From Hymenochaete sp. R1 (taxonomy: Eukaryota; Basidiomycota; Agaricomycetes; Hymenochaetales; Hymenochaetaceae), in assembly GCA_019400425.1 (NCBI GenBank), contig JAFREE010000101.1, positions 25,372-89,371 on the forward strand: a stretch of DNA of 64,000 nt. Reading direction: 5' to 3'. A program made the translations under genes and the position numbers. Positions 33,401 to 43,877 of the stretch are shown here, piece after piece. Below the pieces are notes generated by a model, which saw only the letters and a program-made list of their open reading frames with translations, did not search any database and was not told the DNA's origin. Position 1 is the first letter of the stretch, and every line of letters begins with the position of its first letter.

Positions 33401-34243
33401 TACGGAATAAGAACTTTTAGAACGAACAAACAAAATTCCTGAGTATAGAATATATGCGATGAATAATAGGGGACGTTGCAGAAGCAAGTAAGGTGCTTGT
33501 CGGACCTGGGTATGTGTGTACGAAGCGTAAAAACGGAATGAACCTTGAAATAATGACTGTGAACAGTACAAAAAGGTAGGAGCAGTGATAGAGAGTGAAA
33601 AGTAGTAATGAAGTGGATGGAAGAAAGTGAGAAAGGAAATAACTGAACCGAACCGAATCTTGTTGAAACAGAAAGTCAAACATCGCAGATCTTTTCTTTT
33701 TCCAAAGAGAGGTACGGATATGGGGAAATGATGGAGGTAGACTTTATTAATGCGAGATGAAACGAAAACGAGAGCAGAAGATCCTTTTCCAGTGGCGACA
33801 ACGGGCAAAGATGAGATTCAAAGGGGAACAAGAATGAAAAAAAAAATGAGCGGAATGAGTAAATGAATAGGGGGGATAGAGTGAATGGAAGAATATTACA
33901 AGATAGCCAGCCATAAAGAGAGAGAAAGAGAGACGTTTAAATAGAAATACAACTTTTCAGTTTTTAATTTGGAAAGGGGAACCTCGATCGATAACTTCTC
34001 AGAAGAATTCGAGATCAAAGTGAGAGGAAATAAAGAAAAAGAAAAGGAAGGCGGAGAATGAGAGAAAGCAGAAAGCAAAAAGCACCCGCCCGTGTCCGTG
34101 GCCCAATACAGAAAATTCATCGAAATGGAAGAGTGCAGCAGAGAAGGTGATGTAAAAGGCCAGAGAGGCAAAAAAACGGTCAAATGGAATGGAAGCCAAT
34201 GCGAATGATAACGAAGAACAAACGATAAGTCAGCGTCGTTGTA
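30441..34243. other. Gene-poor region between aquaporin and RasGEF genes
   Basis: About 3.8 kb. Minus-strand frames near 30627-30821 and 31805-32223 are open for 64-110 codons but show no motif and no consistent exon structure. From about 32600 to 34240 the plus strand is strongly purine-rich, so long minus-strand frames there arise from the lack of stop codons in T/C-rich sequence. Part of this is probably the 3' untranslated region of the RasGEF gene. Confidence 0.45.
30545..30550 (-). promoter_or_regulatory. TATA box of the aquaglyceroporin gene
   Basis: Reads TATAAA on the minus strand, 105 bp upstream of the ATG. A pyrimidine-rich leader follows, matching the usual fungal promoter layout. 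Confidence 0.5.
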
Positions 34244-37200
34244 TCAAGCAACCGTTGTCTGCGACTGTGGCTGTGATTGCGACTGTGATGAGGATGAAGC
34301 CTGAGAACGGCTCGCCCAACTGAAAATGGAAGGTTTAAGTTCCCCACTAGTAGGTGTCTCCGCTGCTCGTTTCGGTTCCAGAAGTTGACTGGAAGAGTAC
34401 GACCGAAGGACAGAAAAATCAAATATCAGTACATAGCAAAGCAAAGCATACCAAAGAAACACAGAATATTTACGCACCTCCGCCGATACAAATCATCCAA
34501 GTCTCCATGATCCTTCGCTTTCTCTAGACAAAAATGGATATATTCCTGCGCTTCGGGAACTTCCTTCAGGCTCAAGCTCAAGGGCACCTGGAAGCGCTGC
34601 ATGTCCTGCACGATGCGCGCCAGCTTGTGATACTTGTTGAAGTTCAGGAGCATTTTGGACGGCGCTAAGGGTGAGGGCCGGTACGAGGGGTTGCCTTCGC
34701 GACAGAAGGTGAGATCGGTGAGGTAGAGACCTGAGATAGAATCAGTGAGTGAAGGGCGGACGGGTGCGGGTAATAAGGAGGAGCGGATGTATTCTTTGTG
34801 AGGTGAAGGAAGGAAGAGAAGGAGGGGATGAAGGTTCGAGTTTCTGTACGTACCAAGGAAAGGAACGGCAGGTGGCGCCATATTCCGTAGACGCGTCCGA
34901 TACTCGTGGTAATTTCGTGCGTGGTCCGCAAGCTTCCTCAGCGATTCCAACTGAGTCTTGCTCTTCTGGGATAAACCCTACAAAAAAATAAAGTAGAAAC
35001 ATGAGCGTGAGCAAGAGTCTACTATCTGCATACAAATGGATAAGACAAGGGATTCGAAGTGGGTCCACTCACCGACCACGTTTGGTGTAGCCTTGAGATA
35101 GTCGACGAATCCAGAGCAGCCAGGATCGAACGAGGTGTGCTGAAGTTGTTGAGGGTGGTACAGCGCTGAAAATAAGTTAGAAAACATGAATATGAGACTC
35201 AAACCACAACGAATGACAGGTCCGAAGGGTGAAGGAGAGAGAATAAAACATACATCTGCGACTTTAATGAAAAATTTCACCAAGATCACCCTCCGCTTCA
35301 CATCCTGCTCGCCCAATATCGACTCAGACACCCACCCCGTAATCGCCGTGCTCAGCGTCGTCACCGCCTTCACATTTACTGCCGGTGACGCCCCCTGCTT
35401 TCCGATATCCAGCATTTCCTCCGCCGTCACTGCGCAATATAGCTCGCTCTCGATCAGTGTTAGCTGCCTCGCCAATTCCAAAGCATCAAAATCCGTCACA
35501 GCGATCGCGCTGAAGTTGCGTGCACGGAGGGAGGCGAGGAGCGCTTTCGTCATGGACGGGCGGGGAGTCTCGATGGTGGAGGAGGAGCTGACGACGGCTA
35601 CGGACATCGAGTCGCGGAAACGTTCGTTGATACGTTGTCGTTCAGTGACGGGGCTTCCCGCCGGTTGCATCTCGGAATCACGAGTGCTTGCGTTGTTGTT
35701 TCGCATCTGAATGAGGTCGTCGAGTCTTTGGGCCGGTGCGGGAAAGACGTCGGCCAATTGTCCCCGCGCAAAGGCTTGGAGGAGAGGAAGCGCCTCGTCA
35801 TCCGTTGCTGCCCGCCAGTTGGCCTCCAACCACGACTTGAATAGATTTTGCACCCTCAAGCGGACAGGTAGCAACTTCTGCTGAGCCCATGCTATACCGT
35901 CCGCTTCTGACAGCCCGCTTGGCTGACCGAGGTTGAATCGGGCGATCGCCGCCTCCACAAACTCGACCGGCGTACTGAACATACGAAACGTTAAGAAAAA
36001 CACAGACGAAAACGCGCCGTCAACGAGCTGATCGTGCGGTGTCATCTTTTCCACGAGCGCTTCCAGCGTCGCTCCGACGAGTTGTCCGTCGTTGTTGTAC
36101 GCGACATCCTGAAGTGCGTGGTCGTGCGAAAGCGTCCATGCAAGCGGAATCTCGTCTTCGTCGTTCGACTGAGGTATCGCCGGAAGATCGCCATGCAGCA
36201 ACTTGTCTTCCAACGAGTTGATCCGTTGCCGACCTTCCCACCTTTGCTCCTCGTAGCGTTGGGAGTCTCTTGGGGAGGGTGTCGCCGGTGAACCTAAACT
36301 CGTACCTTCCCCGTCGTCTTCCGCCTCACTTTTCTCATCAATCACGTCATTCTCCATCCCCTCATTCAGAGCAGAAATAAACGACTGCCGATCCCGATGA
36401 GGGGACAGAGGCGACATACTCCTCTCTTCCCTCTCGGGCAAATACGCAGGTTTCGGCGTCCGCCCGCCATTGGGAGACAAATGCACTTGACTCCTATCAG
36501 ATTGGACTGCCATATCTTCGTCGTCGTCGTCGAAGTCAAAGTCATGTGTCGTAGTCGCATACCCCGACTGTACTTGCTCATGTAACGCTTCCAGCGTCTC
36601 CGGTGGTATGTTTTCGCTCCTGCTCAAGAACGGCGGTCTATGTCCTGGACTTCTACGCCCAGAACCTTCCCTTCGGTTCAATCGCGTCTCGCTATGCGCA
36701 TACGCAAGCTCTGTGCTCTCCGCTGTCGGTATCTGCATCTCCGATGTCGAGTCCATCGGGGGCGTTGCCGAATCAGTCCAGGGCGGTAAAATAATCGTAT
36801 ACGGCGGGACCTGCGGAGGACGGGCGAGACACAATTTAATCGCCGTCACGCAGTCCGAACCAGCTCTCAGTGCGTCTGTGGCTACTTTCAACAAATTCCT
36901 TCTCTCTTCCTCTTCTTCCGGGGGCGGTACTACACCCGCGCCCGTCGCCATCTCCCTCACCGCATCTGCAAGCGCACACGACATCTGGTACAAGTTTTCC
37001 TTCGTCGTCTCGAGCGCGGCCCGTTTCTGTAACGGAATGGCGTCTACACTCATGACGGCGTCGACAACCGTCAGGAGCCTGCACACAACGTCGACAATCT
37101 GGCGAACGAGTGCGAAAAGATGACCAGTGCTGGAGGCGTGCGCGGCTCGGGAGTGTTGGTGGACATGACCAATAAACGCGGCGATGGTGGAAAGCAAGCT

Positions 37201-38637
37201 ATCGTGAGTCGCGCGTACGGCATGCTGGATCTGGGTCGCTGAGCACGGGCCCTCGGGGAACGAAAATGTCGAAGCGGGTGTGTTTGGGGAATCCAGGGAT
37301 GAGAATGACGAAAAACTAGACGTGCTTCCGAGTGACATATGCCCGCCTCGAAAACGCGGTAAGGCGACACTCGACGTCTTGAAATGCGATCGTTTTGTGC
37401 TTCCAGTGGCAAACGAATCGAGTGAGCGGGCAGTAGAGCCTTGCCTACTATGCCCGTTCGTCCTCTGCGGGTCCACCAGAGGATAATACGTCTCATCATC
37501 ATCGTTGAACCCATACTGTTTCCTCACACTATCCGCCTCTTTCGCTAGCGGAATATGCGCCTCCTCACGCATCGTTTCAGACGCCGCCGACGTAGCCGCG
37601 GCCGACGTGCTCAGGCTCTTATCCGGTAAGTCCACCCCACATTGCACGATCACAGCCAAAAAGCGCCTGACACGTGCGAACACCTGGCCCGCAAGCCTCA
37701 GCATCAGTTCCTCTTCCGGATCCCGATCTTCATCCGTCTTGAAATCGGGCGACGACGCCTTTTTGCTCTGGGAGACAAGTAATGCTAACTCAGCAAGAAC
37801 GCGTTTACGCTCCTGTGCAATGACGGGAAATCGCCGGAGGAGGGGTGCACCACGAGCGAGGCAATCCGTGTGTTGTAGAAGTGCACGAATACACTGGATG
37901 ATACATCCAACCGCCGGTTGGTAATGACTCACGCGGCGAGCGAGTATCGTGTTTTGGAGAAGTTGAAGTCCATTGAGGAGCGGTATCATTAATGGCGGAG
38001 TGTTGTTGGAGGCGGGTGAAGGAACGGGCGCCGTCGTTGTCGTTGTTATTGTGTTAGATTGCCTATTGAAACCTCTTGGCTGGTGATATTCATTGACTGC
38101 CGTGCTCGCTTTGGAGGCAACAGTGGCGTAGGAAGCCTCTGACATAGACCTGGCGTGCTTCCCTGATGACGGACCATCGTTGATCAAGTCCACGGGTGAT
38201 ACGTAGTTGCTCGGAAACCAGCCTCTCCTCCCATCAATCTCCCCGTCCCACCACCCACTCGGATCCCGGCTTAAAACACGAACTATTTCCCCTGCTGAAA
38301 AGGACAGACAGGTCGCATTCTGTTGTTGTGGGACAAAATCGTGCAGTGCGCGCACGTATGATTCCGACGTTGCTACTTCGTCATCATCAAAGTACTCCTC
38401 TGTTGAGTTAACGAATGTAGTTGTAGAAGGTGTGTTATCTGAAGTGTAACTGAGGTCCAGAGATGAAGACGATGGGTTTCCAGAGGATGGACCGGGTGTA
38501 ACGATTGACAAGGACGAGGAGGTTGATGCAGTAGAATGACTACGTGTCCGCGTCACTGGAGGAGAAAGCTGGACAGCAGCTTGATGCTGCGCATACATAC
38601 TCCTCCGCAAGGAAGTGTCGATAGGTGTTGGTACCAT
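34244..38637 (-). CDS. Ras guanine nucleotide exchange factor with SH3 domain (Cdc25-like)
   Basis: Exchange factor that loads GTP on Ras-type GTPases. After a Ser/Thr-rich start comes an SH3 domain at about residues 90-150 (YVRALHDFVPQQ, DPSGWWDGEIDGRRGWFPSN). A long, partly disordered middle follows with helical stretches (TIAAFIGHVHQHSR). The RasGEF N-terminal module (VGATLEALVEKMT, FLTFRMFSTPVEFVEAAIAR) lies at about 890-950 and the catalytic CDC25 domain near the C-terminus. The latter reads TDFDALELARQLTLIESELY, then after splicing SSTISRLHQTWSGLSQKSK, NYHEYRTRLR, PPAVPFLGLYLTDLTFCREG, and NFNKYHKLARIVQDMQRFQ. One exon covers most of the protein (to about 35255), with about four short 3' exons. 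The tail is Ser/Gln-rich. The first ATG is at 38635-38637; an additional 5' non-coding exon is possible. Confidence 0.9.
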
Positions 38638-41600
38638 GTCAAGAACGCACAAAAAGGAATAGGGAAAAGAAATTCAAGTGACGGATGGGGGCAGAGAAAC
38701 GACAGAGACCGTACCGACACTGGCGTTGGCGGCGACTGGAACTAGAAGAACACACGAAGAAAGTTCAATTGCAGGGGTGCCGATGCCGATGCGTTTGTCT
38801 GGCCGAGGAATGAACGGATGCTGGGGATAAGGTGACGACGAAACTATGGGTGGGCCCGAATAAGCCGACAAAGTTTAAGTTGTCCACGCCGGGTGCGCAA
38901 GGTTTCGCTCCCGCGTGTAGTTATGCGCCAAAGAGAAGGGCTAGGGCGAATGAACGGCCAGCAACGTCAAGATAAAGGGAAAGAGAAACGAAGAAGGGGC
39001 CAAGTCGACGGCTTCAGCTTCGTTCGTACGCGAGCTGTGGCAGACCTCGCAGAATCCCTGGCCCTGATGTTAGCTTTCTCTTCGATAACATATTCAAAAT
39101 CGAGCACACCTAAAAGGGCGACTACAAAGTAGACTTTGAGCCTACGAAAAGGACACGAGCAAACGCGTCGGGCAGAGAGCAAGAAACGGTGGGAGGAAGA
39201 CGTGCGCTATTACGCTGGGCCTGCTATTGCTACCAGGGGCGCGTGCCGCCAGAGTCCGAGGTTTGTCCAAAAATAGGCAGAGCCGACGCCCCGAGCCGGA
39301 ACACGATACTATACTATAATAGATTCACAGCAGCCGATGCTTAGTATGTTAGTTGACTGTCGTTCGTCCCCGTGTATGTCGTGGGGGAGGCTCGTTCGAG
39401 GACGGAACGAGATGGGAAGAGGGCAAGGGAGAGCTCGGCCTATGATGAATGATGAGCACGCGAAAAAACACTCATACAAGTTTCCCACGCCTGCTTAACT
39501 TTCGCATCATTCAGCAGCTCAGGCTCATATTAATATTTATTTCTGTGGACCTTGCAAGGGACACTTCAATAATACCTCCCCATAGCCGATCAACTTTACT
39601 CAGTTCGTCGCTCCTTGTTCTTCATATTGGACCCCCTTATGCCCGTACTTATAGGCTTCATTTTCCCTTTCAACAGCCTAAAGGGAACGCCGGGAGGCAA
39701 TAGCAACATAACGATCGCAACATCCGAGTTCTCAACCGCTTCCCGATCAATATCCGTTTTTCTGGGTGTACCTCATCTTCGCGTTTGACGGCACTGCGGA
39801 AATGAGGCACTTGGGAATGCATATATTTCACGGGTTGTTACATCACAAGTATTACAACAGATAGGACTTGGAGTGAACCCAGCACTCCATCTTGCCAGCT
39901 TGTTGTAGACGCACTGGCAGCTCTATCCGTGTCTGTGTTCATTGCGCCAGCTTTGGAGCTCACAGTCACATTGAGCATACTTTTTCGAGCTTTGCCTTCA
40001 GAGGAAAGGGACAACGGCTTCATGGCGTGGGAACACACCATCAGGAGAGATGGACTCTCCGGAACCAATCCCAATCCGAACCTTCTGATGTACTCGAAGA
40101 ACCTCCACGGTCATCGTCCCCACCTCATTTTACAGCCCTTTAAAATTCATGCCCAACGCCTCTTCTAGGTTTCTTCGAAAGTAGCTCTTTCACAACTCCT
40201 CCCCAGCTCCAGCCTTGGTAACAGTCGAATCCACTTTGACTCATATGATAATAGTTGCACTACCTTGATGACGACTCGAGCGGATCAATCAGTTCCAGAA
40301 GAAGTCGACTCAAGTGGCTCTTAATTCTTGGTTCTTGAGCGAAATTGAATAGAATCAAGTTAAAGAAATTCCGACGATGCCCTATCTTTGCTACGCGGGA
40401 GCCCGGTCGGCATCTGTGGGATCCACTGCTCCGTTCGACCTGGGCCTGTTATTCAGGACTTTGATATGTCAAAAGGCACACCAGCGGAAAACGGACGGTT
40501 TGATCATCGTAAAGTCCATGTCATGATATTGTGTTACGACAACCTGATGACGAAGAATAGGGATGTCTTCTTGATGTCCGCGGTAAGGGGAGTTTCGGTA
40601 ATCAGCAATCATAACCCAGCGATGCTTGCTGACACTGACTGTCTGTCGATAGCATCAGTACGAACCACATTATGGAGGGAGAAAACAGAGACGAAGGAAA
40701 GAAGACAGAATACTGACCGAGTAGCCCGAGACTCAAACGGAACGGAATTGTAGAACAGCAAGAAAGAGTAACCCGAAAGGTGGGGCCACAAAGAAGGGGA
40801 TGGAAGGAAGAAAAGAAAGGGAATGTAGAGGAAGCTCACAAGAAGCAAAAGTAGTGTCTGGTCAATCTGGAAGAAAAGAGCGCCAACGCTTAACGCTACC
40901 CGCCCACAGGCTTCTCTAGGTCTCACGCTATCCTCACAAACATAGGCTATATTGTGGACGCCGAGTAGGTCAGTTTCCTAAGTAACCCAAGCTTTGAGAA
41001 ATCAGGAAGAGAAGCGAATGAGTACGGTTAACAACTCATCTATCGAATCGACTTCACAATACGCGGACTACATCACCGTTTGCGTCCTTCCCATCCCGTT
41101 TCTGACGTCATAGTAAGTGCTGATGTCAAGTCTACAACAAGCTCCGCGGCGACAGAATTATTGTACGATCGGAAAGACATCATAGTAAGACAAGGACCAA
41201 GGTTGGTGAACAATTTCCAGTTCTCGAGATTCATCGTGGACCGTCAGGGAGCTCACTTTCACCCAGACTGAAAGCGGTCAGGAAACATACGTACCGCGTT
41301 ACGCCCGTCCCTCCTTCCTGATCTCCAAATCCTTCCGGTATCCCGAGTTTCATTGCACCCTAAAACGTATCCATAAAGTCTTGAGAAGACGCCAGATCTT
41401 TGCATAGACTTCATTCGGTGCCGGCGGAGTTTCGTCGTGAGATCCGACAGGACGAATAGATACATAGCGTTGCTCTCTAGAGAAATACGCCTTGCCTCAT
41501 GACTTTCTTTTATATTTTTCTTTCTTTTGAAAAAGAGTCATATAAGGATGCACCTAAAAATACATCTATGAAGGAATGTCAGTTCAACGTTCTCCCTGGC

Positions 41601-41679
41601 CTCTACCCATTCAAAAGCACGACTTACGTCATTTCTTGTACCCAACCTCAATTATACAGAGCCATCTGGATTGGATCTC
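38638..41679. other. Intergenic region between RasGEF and VPS37
   Basis: About 3 kb. The left part is the promoter and leader of the RasGEF gene. Open frames further right (for example 39892-40168 and 40388-40753, both plus strand) have neither recognisable motifs nor clear exon borders. I see no repeat ends or RNA gene. It could hold a lineage-specific gene I cannot recognise. Confidence 0.4.
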
Positions 41680-42423
41680 CTATTCCTCGTGCCATTCAAC
41701 CCTCCCACTTGCCCATCGATCTCCCCACATAACCCTCTTATGGTACACCTTTCGCAATTCCCGGAAGTCCTTGATAAATGCATCCATATCTCTACCTGCA
41801 CCACTCTCATTCGCATCGGACTGCCCAGTGGGTAGCGTCGATTGAATGAAAGAAGAGGCAAGGGCCTCGGAAGTGTCGTCTTGGGCGGTGGTGGAGTGTC
41901 GGAGGCGCATGAGGAGGAATTGTGGATCGAACCGCTTAACAGAAGGAAATATCCATGAGAACTGCACTGTGAATTTTTGAGAAAAATGGAAAACTTTTAC
42001 TTGATATGCATCGCGTTGTTCCTTGTCCAACTGACGCCAGCGAGCTTCCAATGATTTTGCTTTATCAAACGCTTCCTTTGTCTCTGTGCGCAACTTGAAC
42101 ACCTCTTCTTGCATTGTCAGGTTACTGCCTGTACGTAGACACCATCACTCCTTGAGAGCGAGGGGAAGAAAGATTGCGCATAACACTGACGAGCTAGCTC
42201 TTCATTTGCCATACCGATTTCGAGCTGAGCGTCGAGCATGGCTTTGACTTGAGGGAGGGAATGGAAGACGGCTTGGAAGTATTGTGGGTCATTGAGCATA
42301 TCTTCGAGGTCTTCCCTCCTAGAATAGTTCAGTTTTTCTTTTCAAGGTTGTAAGTTCTGAGATCGCCCACGAGTATTTGGATAATTCCGGAAAGTCTCTG
42401 AGCAGAGGTGAATCGAATGACAT
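41680..42423 (-). CDS. VPS37: ESCRT-I subunit VPS37 (Mod(r) domain)
   Basis: VPS37 is part of the ESCRT-I complex that sorts ubiquitinated cargo into multivesicular bodies. Spliced on the minus strand it reads MSFDSPLLRDFPELSKYS then REDLEDMLNDPQYFQAVFHS, AQLEIGMANEELARHNLTMQ, KAKSLEARWRQLDKEQRDA and RFDPQFLLMRLRHSTTAQDD. It ends with FIKDFRELRKVYHKRVMWGD and WHEE before TAG 41680-41682. This is the full Mod(r) coiled-coil domain in a protein of about 190 residues, the normal size of fungal VPS37. Four exons with introns of about 50-70 nt. The ATG at 42421-42423 gives a short N-terminus with no extra domain. Confidence 0.88.
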
Positions 42424-43877
42424 CTTCAAGTTGACGGTGGCGGAAGTGAGTCGAGTTGTTGTTTTTGAAGACAAAGTGTATCCGGAATGCTCGGCCCGTC
42501 TAGCACGTGACCTTGTCCCACGCTAAGAGCTCGATGGTCCGTGCGCACTTCGTCTACCCAATAAATATCCCATAGGCAAGAAACTTAAAACCTCATACTT
42601 ACCTTGACGGCGCGCTCCCCTTCATGTCTTGGGAGTGTGGGCTTCGGAAACCTTCCATAGCACGGCGACCTTGTCCTCAGAGGGAGTCCGTGGTTTGTAT
42701 GTGGCTTATGCTGCATGCACTGTCCAAATATTTTCCTGTCCTGCTCCGGCCCTCGGGCTGGGTGGGCAACTTCTTTTTTTGCTCTTTTGCGAACCTAACC
42801 CTAACCCTTATGTACATTTCTGCTTCCGGAATAATAATTGTCGCTTTTGCATTGGAAGTCACGACTTTTCTTCATACAGTCATCTCAGCTTCAACATTAC
42901 AGATCATCCACAGTGCTCGCTATGTCAAAATGGAACATATAACAAGTTCTATAAACACTCCATGACTCAAATGCAATCGGACATTGCTTTACGGAAGAGA
43001 ACCCCTCGAATCATACCTTATGACTTTCGCAAAACTATCGGTCCACGCAATACATCAATAAAACGCATCGAAAGTCATGTTGGATGTTTTTCAGCAAATA
43101 TTCTACGATGCGTGTTGCGATATGCATTTTTAATAGATCGCTTCCAGACGAATAAAGCCCTTTCCCTTTTGGCTTGCTGCCTTTCCTTTCCTCCCTCATG
43201 TAATTTGTAGTGCGCTCGCTGTATGTGGAACTAAGTACTTTACCCGATGATCCTATTGCAACGGGGTCGACGCTGCGGGCGCCCTATACGATCAAATCGC
43301 GGGGGAATTTCGCAGCGAGACCGAGACCGACCGGTTCAAGCGCTGCAAAGATTGTAAGTAGGTGAACCTCGAGAGCCTCTTTTGTTTGTTTTTTACGGCC
43401 AAAATTGGCGATATAGTGACTGAGTACTGAGCATTAATCGTTATGGTCGCAATGGAGTGATAGCAGTACAGAATCGCCTTAATCTGGTAATTGATCAACG
43501 CTGGGTCGCACTCCGATCCCCGGATCCCGCGTTTTGGTGGACCACGAAAGGGGTCGATCATTTCGGTCAAGAGGTGGAATTTCCATACTTTGGTTCTGTA
43601 ATCTACACCTGTACTTCATGCCTCCACATGCTTCGCCGACAGCGTAATCCTCCGCAGAGGGAACCGTTTCATCCTGTATCAATAAGATATGTTCTAGCAC
43701 AGCAGCATATTGATGACAAGAGAAGGCGTGAGAAACGGTATAAGCGACCTTTAAGCAGAGATCACGGATCACATCTCATAAAGTTATTGGGAGGTCGGCA
43801 CCTAATTTTGGTCGTACGCTTCAAGCTGTCCGTTTCGCTCCTCCCTTAGTGCTTTTTGACCCATACCTACCCGACTC
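42424..43877. other. Divergent region, VPS37 and Zn2Cys6 regulator
   Basis: About 1.45 kb between divergent starts. It contains a CACGTGAC E-box-like site near 42501, 69 bp or more upstream of VPS37, and a short telomere-like CCTAACCCTAACCCT run. Open frames at 42629-43210 and 43457-43849 have no recognisable motif and are probably chance. Confidence 0.45.
42794..42808. repeat. Short interstitial telomere-like repeat
   Basis: CCTAACCCTAACCCT is 2.5 units of the TTAGGG complement, the common fungal telomere repeat. At 15 bp it may well be chance. Confidence 0.3.

Noticed and set aside
33314..33808. 164-codon and other long minus-strand frames at 33.0-34.2 kb
   Set aside because: They are biased in Phe/Ser/Leu/Pro because the strand is T/C-rich and lacks stop codons. 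Overlapping frames are equally open, with no motif.
35186..37924. Several 70-170-codon plus-strand frames at 35.2-37.9 kb
   Set aside because: They are opposite-strand shadows of the RasGEF exon.
40388..40753. 121-codon plus-strand frame at 40.4 kb
   Set aside because: No family resemblance, no exon partners, and composition like surrounding non-coding DNA.
42629..43210. 193-codon plus-strand frame between VPS37 and the regulator
   Set aside because: The frame starts without a good ATG context, spans the telomere-like run and A/T-rich sequence, and has no recognisable motif.
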